This document shows positions 51,101 through 56,400 of a stretch of 64,000 bases of DNA, piece by piece; within the stretch, counting starts at the first letter, position 1, and the number at the start of each line of letters is the position of its first letter. Below the pieces are notes generated by a model. It saw only the letters and a program-made list of their open reading frames with translations, made no database searches and was not told where the DNA came from. The DNA is from Mercenaria mercenaria. Its lineage: Eukaryota; Mollusca; Bivalvia; Venerida; Veneridae. The position numbers and the translations under genes were made by a program. The stretch spans positions 14,531,001 through 14,595,000 of the forward strand of contig NC_069375.1 of assembly GCF_021730395.1 (NCBI RefSeq), read 5' to 3'.

Positions 51101-52499
51101 ATGCAAATTTACAATGGAAAGAAATATACCGAAATATGCTAACATCAAGTATTGATAGAAAATATACACATTTTCAGTATAAATATCTGCACAGAATAAT
51201 CGCAACAAATAAAAGTATGCTAAAACAAAACAAATCTATTGAACACATATTTTGGGAATGCCCATGTGCATAAATGTTCTGGGGAGAGCTTAAAATTCAC
51301 TTTCATGAACGAAACTGCGATTCAGAACTGAACCACTATCTCTTTCTTAATTAAAAAATAAGTCAAGCAAAAAGGTGCGAAAAACTTTATACTTAAAGAA
51401 TATTTTGCAACACTTTTTTGTTATTTTTTATATTTTATTTCTCTTTGCTCATAATATAAATATATTCACAAGAAAATATTTCATACACTCACTTACACCC
51501 CTGAACAAAAACGTAAAACACACATATACACTCACACACACACACAAACTTGCATACGCACGTTTTCTCACATTAATATGCATGTGCAACAAATATAAAT
51601 TTAAAAAAATAAGAAAAGAAGATACGTCTACCGCAACTCTTGAGATGGTTGTTTTTAGATTTTATTTATACTGACACATAGGATAGAATTTCCTTCCATT
51701 TCTGATAATGTTTTCCTTTTTTATTGTGTTGTAGTGATATGCAGTTTTCAATATTGTGTTGTAATTATATATAATTTTCAATTTCTTCTCTAGCCCAGAA
51801 ATATTTAACAAACAAATTGAAACTAAATTCTTTTTTATTACATTTTTACAAAAATTATCATTTATAATACTATCATAAAAACATTATAATATAGAAATAC
51901 GCGGAATCTGGTATAACCTGTAGCAGTATATTGGGAAGAGAATACTTTATGTACTTTCTCTACAAATATTGTAAGATGTATAAAATGATTTTGTCCCTCA
52001 TGAAAAAAAAAATCAAAATTAATCCAATATATAATTACGTACAGCTACAATAGCGATGAATGGACCGTCTTTGTATGTGCACGTTAATTATGAAAGTACA
52101 GAAATTAAAGTAGAATTATTAACTATACTATCCCATTACAGATGGTCCTAGTTTGTACGTAGAACTTGATTTAAAAGTACGAATATGTCATCAGAAAGTA
52201 TATAATACAGACGACAAAAACTGATTAAAGCAACAAACCTTTTTCACGAACTCGAATCCATGTTTTTCGCCAAGTTTGACCGCTGAATCTTTTGTACCAG
52301 AATAATGCATAATAAACTTTCCACTATACTGTGTCTTCGTTAATTCCCGTGTGTTGTTTAAAGCTTTCGCCTTTTTCAGTTTTTCACCTTTCGTTAGTAC
52401 ATGCTTCGTCTTCGCGGAATTTTCCTCTGCATAACAAATCGAAGTAAGTGCACACAATGCTAGAATACGTAACACATGGTTCAAGCATGCCATCATCAA
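21940..52499 (-). CDS. Gene A: membrane-anchored furin/kexin-like subtilase with six-cysteine modules (complete)
   Basis: Intact coding exons: 52499-52239, 41429-41337, 41111-40998, 39345-39217, 38714-38647, 34119-34034, 33699-33527, 32546-32328, 32012-31912, 31432-31344, 30701-30584, 29536-29253, 28986-28915, 28688-28635, 27756-27625, 27358-27230, 26937-26806, 23475-23341 and 22169-21940. They total 2619 bp in one frame, about 872 residues. Order: signal peptide, prodomain, S8 catalytic domain (Asp in AIVDDGMD, His in GHGTKCAG, Asn in AAGNDG, Ser in LGTSAAC), P domain, Cys modules, one membrane helix and a 33-residue tail. By family it should act in the secretory pathway or at the cell surface on precursor proteins. 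Differences from furin: no RXKR at the prodomain end, and the S1 Asp residues (furin 258 and 306) fall on Gly and Ala. Three further Cys-module exons (C4, C5, C7) are broken and left out. Intron 1 is 10.8 kb. It is divergent from gene B. Confidence 0.85.
22749..22880 (-). pseudogene. Gene A Cys-module exon C7, in-frame stop
   Basis: 132 bp with intact borders and phase 1 on both sides. DGEVDGYCDTNIAFRPERSG is followed by a TGA, then SAQNDICVICYAGYHLHDGY and CVEG. The second cysteine is also gone. The symmetric length means it can be skipped without loss of frame. If included, it would give a protein lacking the membrane helix. Confidence 0.75.
23023..23208. mobile_element. piggyBac-like MITE, copy 2
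   Basis: Reverse orientation relative to copy 1; starts TTAACCCTAACCCTGCTAAA and ends CAGCATGATAAGGGTTAA. TTAA borders on both sides. Confidence 0.8.
23341..23475 (-). CDS. Gene A Cys-module exon C6
   Basis: 135 bp, phase 1 on both sides, donor G|GTAAGT. DGVLHGYCNETVVCEQNVGC, then DPDRHVCVDCSSPGYHV, then GDGFCRQG. The six cysteines are intact. Confidence 0.85.
23910..24517. mobile_element. CpG-rich foldback element
   Basis: The left end TTTAGCTCAAGCCATGTGTC runs to TTTTAGGTCGAC, and the right end is its inverted relative (TTTAACTCATGGCGTGTGTC to GTTTAGGTCGAC), about 42 bp. The inside is built almost wholly from ACGAC/GTCGT words in both orientations and is far richer in CG than the surrounding DNA. 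Overlapping open frames on all strands are by-products of this simple composition. It lies in the intron between C5 and C6. Confidence 0.7.
24563..24686 (-). pseudogene. Gene A Cys-module exon C5, frame-shifted
   Basis: It has a good TTTAG acceptor and G|GTAATA donor. The first codons read DGTLQ, but the cysteine part (CSETVLCTDGGSGCDLQLNR, then CVTC and FHIVDSVCRQG) is in another frame. The length of 124 bp does not keep phase. It is best explained as a module exon that lost its frame and is skipped. Confidence 0.7.
24995..26450 (-). repeat. Array of about ten repeated exon ends with splice donors, split by an insertion
   Basis: On the minus strand, units of 40-60 bp read like ACAACACATTATAGACGGAT, then TCTGTATCGATGGTAAGTG, which is the 3' end of a Cys-module exon (HIIDGFCIDG) plus its 5' splice site. 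Units end near 26398, 26309, 26248, 26190, 26131, 25247, 25196, 25147, 25105 and 25040. Several keep GGTAAGT, others have lost the GT. Between about 25290 and 26125 an unrelated insertion interrupts the array. Confidence 0.75.
25291..26125. mobile_element. Insertion inside the exon-end array
   Basis: About 0.8 kb without relation to the array. It has imperfect inverted ends: AACATCTTATCTTGCC near 25294 and, reversed, near 26030-26047. There is also a hairpin with GTTACACTGCTT and AAGCAGTGTAAC arms at about 26044-26120. No transposase; class unknown. Confidence 0.5.
26398..26536 (-). pseudogene. Gene A Cys-module exon C4, broken
   Basis: It starts like the others (DGTISGYCDTEIACNTESNQ) and ends NYGQHIIDGFCIDG at a perfect GTAAGT donor, but there is a stop after the first part and the length (139 bp) is out of phase with its neighbours. 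If spliced in, it would end the protein. If skipped, the frame is kept because its neighbours are phase 1. Its 3' end is the likely source of the array to its left. Confidence 0.75.
26806..26937 (-). CDS. Gene A Cys-module exon C3
   Basis: 132 bp, phase 1 on both sides. DGKLGGYCDLSTFCTGPNVG, then CNWLLGRCVNCSNGYRVVSG, then YCTEG at the donor. The six cysteines are intact. Confidence 0.85.
27230..27358 (-). CDS. Gene A Cys-module exon C2
   Basis: 129 bp, phase 1 on both sides. DRKTDGYCDVNNICEDDQSW, then CNANNYCEACETGL, has the same six-cysteine pattern (x5, x6, x5, x2, x10). The donor G|GTCAGT is weaker than the others. Confidence 0.8.
27625..27756 (-). CDS. Gene A Cys-module exon C1
   Basis: 132 bp, phase 1 on both sides. 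It begins DGTLGGHCDANVNCHGG and ends DYRVVNGYCAKG at the donor. Six cysteines are spaced C-x5-C-x5-C-x6-C-x2-C-x11-C. I do not recognise the module; it is not the CXXC-rich furin-like repeat of PCSK5/PCSK6. Confidence 0.85.
27880..28350. repeat. Diverged minisatellite in intron of gene A
   Basis: Irregular units of about 50-60 bp with ATTCAAGCAACCGTTACCAC and TGCAGGAGCCACTCAAGCAA, with a further piece near 28530-28600. Confidence 0.65.
28369..28446. repeat. Near-perfect hairpin, about 25-bp arms
   Basis: The left arm TCGTCACCTCAACGCAACAA, then AGTC, is repeated inverted as GACTTTGTTGCGTTGAGGTG, then ACGA. The inner part (CAACTTAT / ATAAGTTA) continues the stem. It lies in the intron between exon 14 and C1. 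Confidence 0.85.
28635..28688 (-). CDS. Gene A exon 14: short linker
   Basis: 54 bp, phase 1 on both sides, acceptor ACACAG, donor CAG|GTAAAT. It encodes QKKSLYAAVEDINNESA between the P domain and the Cys modules. The acceptor has a weak pyrimidine tract; the phase fit is the main support. Confidence 0.55.
28915..28986 (-). CDS. Gene A exon 13: last P domain strand
   Basis: 72 bp, phase 1 on both sides. VIHLYTWTLTLHGTITDPQA aligns with the furin end GTLTKFTLVLYGTA. The donor is A|GTAAGT. Confidence 0.85.
29253..29536 (-). CDS. Gene A exon 12: P domain core
   Basis: 284 bp, phase 2 in and phase 1 out. CHIKYLEHVQVHVSFQAVWR, then EYIELHLVSPQCTDSRIL, then WTFMTVFNWGEDPTGNWTIR, follows furin ITRLEHAQARLTLSYNRRGD, LAIHLVSPMGT and WAFMTTHSWDEDPSGEW. 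A P domain of this kind is diagnostic of kexin/furin-type convertases. Confidence 0.92.
30584..30701 (-). CDS. Gene A exon 11: end of catalytic domain, start of P domain
   Basis: 118 bp, phase 1 in and phase 2 out. VSHGFGVMNADRMVVAAVTW matches furin VSHSYGYGLLDAGAMVALAQ, then STVPEKIACVGE enters the P domain. The donor is AA|GTAAGT. Confidence 0.85.
31344..31432 (-). CDS. Gene A exon 10
   Basis: 89 bp, phase 2 in and phase 1 out. PDLTWRDVQHLIAETSAYDG matches furin NLTWRDMQHLVVQTSKPAHL. The donor G|GTAGAG is inferred because it restores the frame into exon 11. Confidence 0.8.
31912..32012 (-). CDS. Gene A exon 9: catalytic Ser block
   Basis: 101 bp, phase 0 in and phase 2 out. TCTDDFLGTSAACPIAAGIV, then ALSLQA, aligns with furin KCTESHTGTSASAPLAAGII. 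The nucleophile Ser is present. Confidence 0.9.
32328..32546 (-). CDS. Gene A exon 8: oxyanion Asn and start of Ser half
   Basis: 73 codons, phase 0 on both sides, acceptor TTAAAG, donor ATT|GTAAAT. GRNGRGAIYLFAAGNDGQNY matches furin GRGGLGSIFVWASGNGGREH, with the Asn kept. DDCNAAGHVNTIYTISVNA matches DSCNCDGYTNSIYTLSISS; furin Asp306 and its neighbouring Cys are Ala here. ARYSEECTSIMVATYGG matches WYSEACSSTLATTYSSG. Confidence 0.9.
32670..32713. repeat. Poly-C and (CA)n microsatellite
   Basis: A C run at 32660-32683 followed by CACACA. The minus-strand frame across it is low complexity. Confidence 0.9.
32843..33030 (+). repeat. tRNA-derived SINE, family 1, copy 2 (body only)
   Basis: Shares GATAAAAGACATTGTGTCTG, then CTGGTTAGGTTAACTGCC, then GAAAAACGGCGTTAAACCCA with copies 1 and 3. 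The tRNA head is missing. Confidence 0.65.
33527..33699 (-). CDS. Gene A exon 7: IDIYSNSWG block
   Basis: 173 bp, phase 1 in and phase 0 out. LRILDEYFTVSVGADALTHN, then LDTIDIYSNSWGYPGKGYG, corresponds to furin VRMLDGEVTDAVEA and HIYSASWGPEDDG. Furin Asp258 falls on Gly in my alignment. Confidence 0.9.
34034..34119 (-). CDS. Gene A exon 6: catalytic His block
   Basis: 86 bp, phase 2 in and phase 1 out, the same as gene B exon 6. HGTKCAGLAAAAKNDACVIG, then VAYEATLA, follows furin HGTRCAGEVAAVANNGVCGV closely. The donor is T|GTATGT. Intron 5 (34120-38646) holds the mariner and a foldback element. Confidence 0.9.
35273..35443. mobile_element. Small MITE nested in the foldback
   Basis: Inverted ends of about 55 bp: CCGTTTTTAAACAATATTTC at the left, and at the right TGAAGGACTGTTTAAAAACG plus G. 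The inner arms carry CAGTTTCCTGGATTTCATAC and GTATGAAATCAAGGAAACGG. Confidence 0.65.
35490..35805 (+). repeat. tRNA-derived SINE, family 1, copy 3 (with head)
   Basis: The head GGCTCAGTTAGGGTGAGCGC (A box) and GGTCGCGAGTCCAATGC (B-box region) leads into the family body and ends GAAAAACGGCGTTAAACC. Confidence 0.7.
36050..36330 (+). repeat. SINE-family repeat copy, same family as 8758-9246
   Basis: Inverted relative to 2098-2440: CACAGTGGGGCACCACCTTG, then GTGGCAAAACCACCACTGAG, then CCTAACCTCACTCTTAGCCC. Partial copy. Confidence 0.65.
37158..38497 (+). mobile_element. Complete mariner transposon
   Basis: 1340 bp. The terminal inverted repeats of about 30 bp start CGAGGAGTGTTCGATATGAA at the left and, reversed, CGAGGGATGTTCGAAATGAA at the right. 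TA precedes the left end; the right side has CA, probably a mutated TA. It carries an open transposase and sits in intron 5 of gene A, in the opposite orientation. Confidence 0.92.
37309..38427 (+). CDS. mariner transposase (DD34D), open over its whole length
   Basis: The transposase cuts and pastes the element at TA sites in the nucleus. The open frame is 372 codons. The usual start is probably the internal Met at residue 15 (MVGRSVDKKDEIRAY), giving 358 residues, close to the mariner norm of about 345. Residues about 20-130 form the paired HTH DNA-binding region (VRDIARKVGISLSTVHLILK). WVPHLL and TGDETWVHYFEP follow, then HDNAPAHTS and PPYSPDLAPCDFFLFP. Thirty-four residues separate the second and third catalytic Asp, the mariner signature. 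No stop or frame change is seen, so this copy is young or has moved recently. A start at residue 1 is possible but adds unconserved residues. Confidence 0.95.
   Translation: MPFEYTQSLTTVVKMVGRSVDKKDEIRAYIKARSKLGCSLKQLMTELSTAYGPSCVSYDTVRRWKKKFESDVESIKNAPKSGRPKSASRKEIVSKIKEIIEGDARFTVRDIARKVGISLSTVHLILKKHLKVRKISARWVPHLLTDEQKRQRVKVAKKLLQMFPKYDKKQFANVVTGDETWVHYFEPVRMVSNKIWATKHSKRPIIAKRSLSAKKVLYAIFFSGEGVAIKVPVKKGKSITGKYYKDVVLKKLKKYYQKRRPATGFKHVRLLHDNAPAHTSAIVTAFWKKEKVTVLPHPPYSPDLAPCDFFLFPKLKSFLAGRKYQSRPALGSAIHQYLITVPKSAYRDAFKKWIHRLKLCISSHGEYFDGMK
38647..38714 (-). CDS. Gene A exon 5
   Basis: 68 bp, phase 0 in and phase 2 out, the same length as gene B exon 5. DATLSHNFVHDSSGGIHIEE aligns with NASLSYDFVDDDNGAEYVHA. 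Confidence 0.85.
39217..39345 (-). CDS. Gene A exon 4: catalytic Asp block
   Basis: 43 codons, exactly as in gene B exon 4. YEAWERGYTGNGVVMAIVDD, then GMDTEHTDLVDNY, matches furin GIVVSILDDGIEKNHPDLAG. Both Asp residues of DDG are present. Confidence 0.9.
40290..40603 (-). mobile_element. tRNA-derived SINE (possibly of the V-domain type)
   Basis: On the minus strand it begins CGCCTCGGTAGCTTGGTGGT, then AGAGCA (A box), then GGTTGTGGGTTCAATCCCCG (B box), a good tRNA-like head. A central part has GACTGGGTTGGGCATCATAT, and the tail ends GTTGAAAAAGACGTTAAGCC. The central part resembles conserved domains of bivalve SINEs, but I cannot name it safely. Confidence 0.75.
40625..40809. mobile_element. 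piggyBac-like MITE, copy 3
   Basis: TTAACCTTTAGCCTGCTGGC at the left, AATTTAGCAGGGTGAAGGTT plus AA at the right. TTAA borders. It lies 190 bp from gene A exon 3. Confidence 0.8.
40998..41111 (-). CDS. Gene A exon 3: prodomain end without RXKR
   Basis: 38 codons, phase 0, acceptor TTTTACAG, donor TTG|GTATTA. It ends TDAYWSRQWHL, matching TDSFWPKQWYL of gene B. Where gene B has GRVKRSDD, this exon reads ALSVTPEPLL, with no basic cleavage motif. Confidence 0.85.
41337..41429 (-). CDS. Gene A exon 2: prodomain
   Basis: 31 codons, phase 0 on both sides, acceptor TTCCAG, donor AAG|GTAACT. ICNGYFKFKDTKTPSRS aligns with ILRDYYLFVNTRGASAE of gene B. Confidence 0.75.
42120..42177. repeat. (TA)n(GA)n microsatellite
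   Basis: About 10 TA units followed by about 20 GA units. Confidence 0.95.
42220..43190. repeat. CAT/ATC-rich simple repeat with a longer superimposed period
   Basis: 42220-42490 is dominated by ATC/CAC triplets. 42800-43190 repeats GTGAAACATAACATCATCAT about every 45 bp. Frames on both strands here are compositional. Confidence 0.85.
43292..44050. repeat. 40-bp satellite, about 18 copies
   Basis: The unit is AGCTGTATTCCTTGCACGCT followed by CACGGATACAGGTCATCGTA, with minor variants (CTCGCACGC, CAGCCTACGTA). The 3' part is partly self-complementary (TACAGCTCATCGTAAGCTGTA). Diverged edge units appear at 41990-42110. The 115-codon frame at 43319-43666 is a by-product. Confidence 0.95.
45645..46665 (-). 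mobile_element. 5'-truncated LINE, C-terminal reverse transcriptase region
   Basis: The minus-strand frame 46596-46171 reads NSAKTKVMYVASKHKVKQVY, then LLGVTIENDLSWNTHGDNIL, then RKMFYNSYILPNFDYCCVIW, then FQKRADRLILDKDSD. This is typical of the RT thumb and downstream part of CR1/L2/Jockey-type non-LTR elements. The remainder to about 45850 continues in other frames (TFPERVFFQKAVLMYKSLND, then LFKRRFTYSGATIWNSLPSH) with breaks. The 3' end has AATAAAGGCTTTATTATTAT, a simple-repeat tail as in these clades. Old and inactive. Confidence 0.8.
47420..49617. mobile_element. 2.2-kb palindromic foldback element with 8-bp target duplication
   Basis: The ends are ACGGTGGCACAGAGGTGACA, then TGCACTACTC, and their exact inverse at 49617. 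The outer arms (about 400 bp) contain many TCGTTCCCACGAGATA and ACTAACTCGTGGGAAC palindromes plus TTTTTTATTGCAC runs. The inner part is a minisatellite of roughly 170-190 bp, forward from 47825 to about 48735 and inverted from about 48735 to 49220, so nearly the whole element is one large inverted repeat. Flanks ATGAAACT (47412-47419) and ATGAAACC (49618-49625) agree at 7 of 8 bases. All open frames inside come from the minisatellite. Confidence 0.85.
50380..51330 (+). mobile_element. Decayed LINE remnant (L1/Tx1-like C-terminal part)
   Basis: Scattered frames on the plus strand read CLFDFIWNGKPDKLK, then DFLNSGMKMIDLNIFIHYKS, then WKEIYRNMLTSSIDRKYTHF, QYKYLHRIIATNKS and IEHIFWECPCA, a pattern of the RT C-terminus of L1-type elements. 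It has many stops and frame changes. The clade is a best guess. Confidence 0.6.
52239..52499 (-). CDS. Gene A exon 1: signal peptide and prodomain start
   Basis: 87 codons, donor AAG|GTTTGT, phase 0. The leader MMMACLNHVLRILALCALTS plus ICYA ends in a good signal-peptidase site before EEN. QYSGKFIMHYSGTKDSAVKL, then GEKHGFEFVKK, matches gene B exon 1 (AYSGDFLMHYTGPQEKAILL) and the furin prodomain start. Three Met codons in a row leave the exact start open by two residues. Confidence 0.85.
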
Positions 52500-52670
52500 A
52501 GTGTTTTAACGCATGTTCAATCAAGTGAATGCAATCGCGATGCTTCGACGGGTTTCGATAAGATAGACTTAAATACACTTTGAAAGTTGTTTTTTTGCCG
52601 CGCTTTACGTTGAGCATAAACAAGACTGATCGTAAATCGCTCGCATATCTAGGGCATTTTAAGCGCATTG

Positions 52671-52679
52671 TTATATATA
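52671..52679 (-). promoter_or_regulatory. Candidate TATA box of gene A
   Basis: TATATATAA on the minus strand about 175 bp upstream of the gene A ATG, inside the 722-bp shared spacer. Plausible spacing; untested. Confidence 0.45.
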
Positions 52680-53071
52680 GTTGACAACGGCACTACAGCG
52701 CAACACGTAGACGTCATTCAGTGAGGAACCTTGAATTTTGTTTGGTCAAATGGAACATTTTATAACGTTAGTATCAGTTATGAATGACCTTTTATACAGA
52801 GAGGGTTTGCAACTAAGTTCATCCATTTCAGACCTGCATTCTAAGCTTTTACATGACTCGAATACTTAACTGGGAACATAAACCGTTTCCAATTAGCGGT
52901 CGAAGTACGTGCAAAGTGCAATGAAGATAGCAAAACAATATCATTTGTTGACATAGAAGACCACTAACATGCCTGGTATATGCAAGTTTGGACAAAGTGG
53001 AAAAATCACCTGGCTGCTAAACGACCGATAACAGACTTTGATAATCAAAACAAAACCTTGGGTTATAGGAA

Positions 53072-53104
53072 CCAATCAAGTAATTGTGAGATCATATAAT
53101 AAAT
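53072..53104 (+). promoter_or_regulatory. Candidate CCAAT and TATA elements of gene B
   Basis: CCAAT at 53072-53076 and CATATAATAAAT at 53093-53104, about 120 bp before the ATG. The spacing between the two is shorter than usual, so only one may be real. Confidence 0.4.
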
Positions 53105-53221
53105 GTCTTAATTAACACACAGTTTGATTTGAGACTTCCGAAGCTCTGAATAATTTACGATTTTAGGAATATTTTTAAAGTTATTTCCATTCTACGTTAG
53201 TAATTTGCATATCGATATAAA

Positions 53222-53455
53222 ATGAGATTACTTCATATGTTTAATTTTGTTTGTATGATTTGCTTGAGACATTGTGCTACGTCTGAAAATATGGAAATGT
53301 CCACACGATTTACTGCAAAATTAAGAAAATTGGAAGGAAGCATTGAGAAGCCAAAAACAAAGGCGTATAGTGGCGATTTTCTGATGCATTATACTGGTCC
53401 ACAGGAAAAGGCTATTTTATTAGGCAGACAACATGGATTTTCGTTTAAGAAAAAG
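53222..53455 (+). CDS. Gene B exon 1: signal peptide and prodomain start
   Basis: 78 codons, donor AAG|GTAGAT, phase 0. MRLLHMFNFVCMICLRHCAT is a signal peptide. AYSGDFLMHYTGPQEKAILL, then GRQHGFSFKKK, parallels gene A exon 1. Confidence 0.85.
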
Positions 53456-56400
53456 GTAGATCATTAAATGATAAGACAGAAATACACCAATCAACTGAAT
53501 TTTACTTTACCTGTGTGTTTGTGAATAAACTTTATAGACAATATTAGACAAAGTGTAAATTATGAGAATGCTTAATTAGGTTGAATCTTGATGTTTATGC
53601 ATTTCTTTAGAAGTATATGTATATAAAATAGACTAAGAAACAAGTTACTAAGAGTCGTCTACATATAACCAAGATGTAGATACCTATCAAACAAACTTTG
53701 AATTGTAAGGTAAGGTACTTGTCTTCTTTAGAACAAGAAGAAAGCGAAGCATTATTTTTTAAAAATCAGAATAAATTCAAGAAAATCCTTCTTGATATGC
53801 TTGCGAAAATATCAAAGTGTTTTAGTATCAGTATAATAATATGAATAAGTAATCAAAATTTTTGGTTGACTGAAAATGTATGAAAATATATAAAAACGTA
53901 ATTCATTCTATTGAATATCTAACATATGAGCCGCCCCATGAGAAAACTAATATAATGCATTTGCGACCAGCATTCGCGCAGTCTGGTCGTCAGGATACAT
54001 GCTGTACGTTTTAAAGCCTATTGCAATTAGATAAACCGTTAGCGGACAGCATGGATCCAGACCAGGCTGTGCGGATGCGCAGACTGGCCTGTATCCATGC
54101 TGGTCGCAAACGCATTATGCTGGTTTTCTTATGGTGCGACTCAAATTTATTTTGATAAGTGTCATGATATTTTCAGATACTTCGCGATTACTACCTGTTC
54201 GTTAATACGAGAGGAGCCTCAGCTGAGGAGATATCAGTTGTTACCAGTAAAATGAAGAGACAAGACAAATTGGTGATTATATCAAGATTTTTGATTTATT
54301 ATTGAAGTTAACATTCCATGAAGATGTGAATAACGCATGGTTTATAGTCTTTGTATAATTCTTGAACAGAAAGTATGCTTCATAGTGTAAAATCTAGAGC
54401 CAGTCCGATCTTAGTTGCAGCTTTAGGTGGACGGTAAGTTTTGTTGTTGCCATAAAGGGAAATGATAAAATGATGCCTGTATTTATCTATTTATTTATTT
54501 GGGTTTTACGGCGCACCAGCACAGTATAGGTTATATGGCGCCAAACAAGACTACAAATTTTGGTTCCACATCTCATTTACATCGAAATAAAAACATGAGG
54601 TATGGAATCAAAATTTGCATACCAGCTGGAATCACAGAGTTACTGCAAAACCAAATGTTAAGACCCTATTAGTCGCCTCTTACGATGTTGTTCCAATTCT
54701 TTTCATACACAGATCGTCTCAGAACCACGTGGAGCAAATGATGCATGTAATGTACACATCATATGGCCATGGATTAAAGTATGTATTTTGATAAATAGAG
54801 GTGAACGTTTTTAAAATAACTGGGATCTATTTGGTAACCTATAAATAATATAATATAGTTATACAGTTTTAAATCATGTACACATGAACTACAATCATTA
54901 ACCTAGAGATAAAACGGTATATAGTCAACTAATAAAAGCATTTTCTACAGATGCTAGACTTTAAGATGGAAGAAACAGGAACGAATCAAATGCTTTCCTC
55001 GATAGGAAGAGTGAAAAGGTCTGATGATAGTTTCACAGTGACAGACTCTTTCTGGCCAAAGCAGTGGTATCTGGTATGAAAAAGACTTTCTCTGATTGAT
55101 GACACATGCCGTTTATTCACATATCTTAAGCAGTCACAAGATGTCGTAATATGAATGGCCCCATATTCATAAAGCCCCTTTTTGATAGAAAATTCACTAA
55201 GATTTTTATAATTTATAATTGTCTATTTCATTTTGAAACCATTTTTATTTACGATTTACCTTACATTTCCATTGCATGGTGAAGTGAAATACTAGTATTA
55301 ACGTATGGACTAAGTGGAATATTTGAAGAGAAAGTGTATTCAAACTAAATTAATTGATGTGTAGACTTTGTAAATAAGATTTGTCTTAAGATGTAATCAA
55401 GAAGCTCTTGCCATCTTGTAAAGGTGCTGGTATGGCCACAAGGAAAGCCTTGCAAAATGAACATTTTTACACATTCTATACATCACGCCGCAGTGGACAT
55501 TTTAATCAAAACATTTTAAAGTCTTTGGTTTCTAGATCGTACGACAACAAAAGAAGATATATTAGGAATTATTTCTATTTCGTACATTTCTTAAGAAGGC
55601 TTTGAAAAAACTTATTTACTAACATATTTTATAAGAATTAGTAATTTTTATATATGTTTTCCATTCAAAATAGAAAAGCGTTTGTAAATGAGTATTAGAG
55701 GTAAACTACCTTAATTATAAATCTTTTTATTGTACAGTCAGCAGGTATGTATTTCTTTGTGGTGTATTGGTTAAGACTGCGGAAAGTTATTGTTGCTGGG
55801 GCGGACCGGGTTTGATTCCTGACTGTGGCATGTTTTTATCCTTAATTTGGCATTTTTTAAAATAGTTTATAAACATAAACTCAGGTTCTAATATTCGTAA
55901 CATGATCAAACGTCAGTTTTGCAAAAACCATTTTTAGTCAAAATCTGGAGATCAGTGCCTTTTATACTGTTGTGTGTGTTATATAGCATACTGACCAAAC
56001 CCCGTCAATGCGGGTATACGAAGCCTGGGAATTGGGATACAGTGGCAAAGGTGTTGTGGTAGGTTTAGTTGGAGATGGTATTGACACGGCCCACTACGAT
56101 CTCGTTGATAATTATGTAAGTCATTGTCATTCGTTATCTCTCCATATAAACGTTATTGCATAAATAGATCTAATAAAGTAGAAAATAATCAAAATTTGTC
56201 ACCGAACAAGCACTCTCCTGAACAAAGGTACATGCTGTTTCACATAAGTGCTGTTATTGTCTGTTTTTCACAACGCAGTTACGTAATTCTAACCTTTGGC
56301 CTGCTGCCAAAAAATGATCCTGCCCTTACGACCAGTGCAGACTCATGGTGTGCACTGTTCGCTCTTCAGTCAGTAGATTTTCAGTGAACACCCCTTCGAG

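Larger units (their letters stand above)
41430..52238. other. Intron 1 of gene A (10.8 kb): satellites, LINE remnants and a foldback
   Basis: Between the signal-peptide exon and the second prodomain exon. It contains the 40-bp satellite and simple repeats (41.99-44.05 kb), an antisense LINE (45.65-46.66 kb), a 2.2-kb foldback (47.42-49.62 kb) and a sense LINE remnant (50.38-51.33 kb). The stretches 44.1-45.6, 46.7-47.4, 49.6-50.3 and 51.4-52.2 kb hold nothing I recognise. The length is unusual beside the other introns of the gene. Confidence 0.7.
52500..53221. promoter_or_regulatory. Shared 722-bp spacer between divergent genes A and B
   Basis: The start codons of two paralogous subtilases face away from each other with only this interval between them, so it must hold both promoters and 5' leaders unless upstream noncoding exons exist. 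It contains a TATA-like element for each direction and a CCAAT for gene B. No repeat is recognised in it, unlike the surrounding DNA. Confidence 0.65.

Noticed and set aside
52384-52668. 94-codon minus-strand frame overlapping gene A exon 1
   Set aside because: Different frame from the signal-peptide exon, which matches its paralog in gene B; this one has no support.
55408-55605. 65-codon plus-strand frame in intron 3 of gene B
   Set aside because: It is in an intron flanked by well-supported exons with matching phases, and adding it would break the conserved exon 3 to exon 4 junction.
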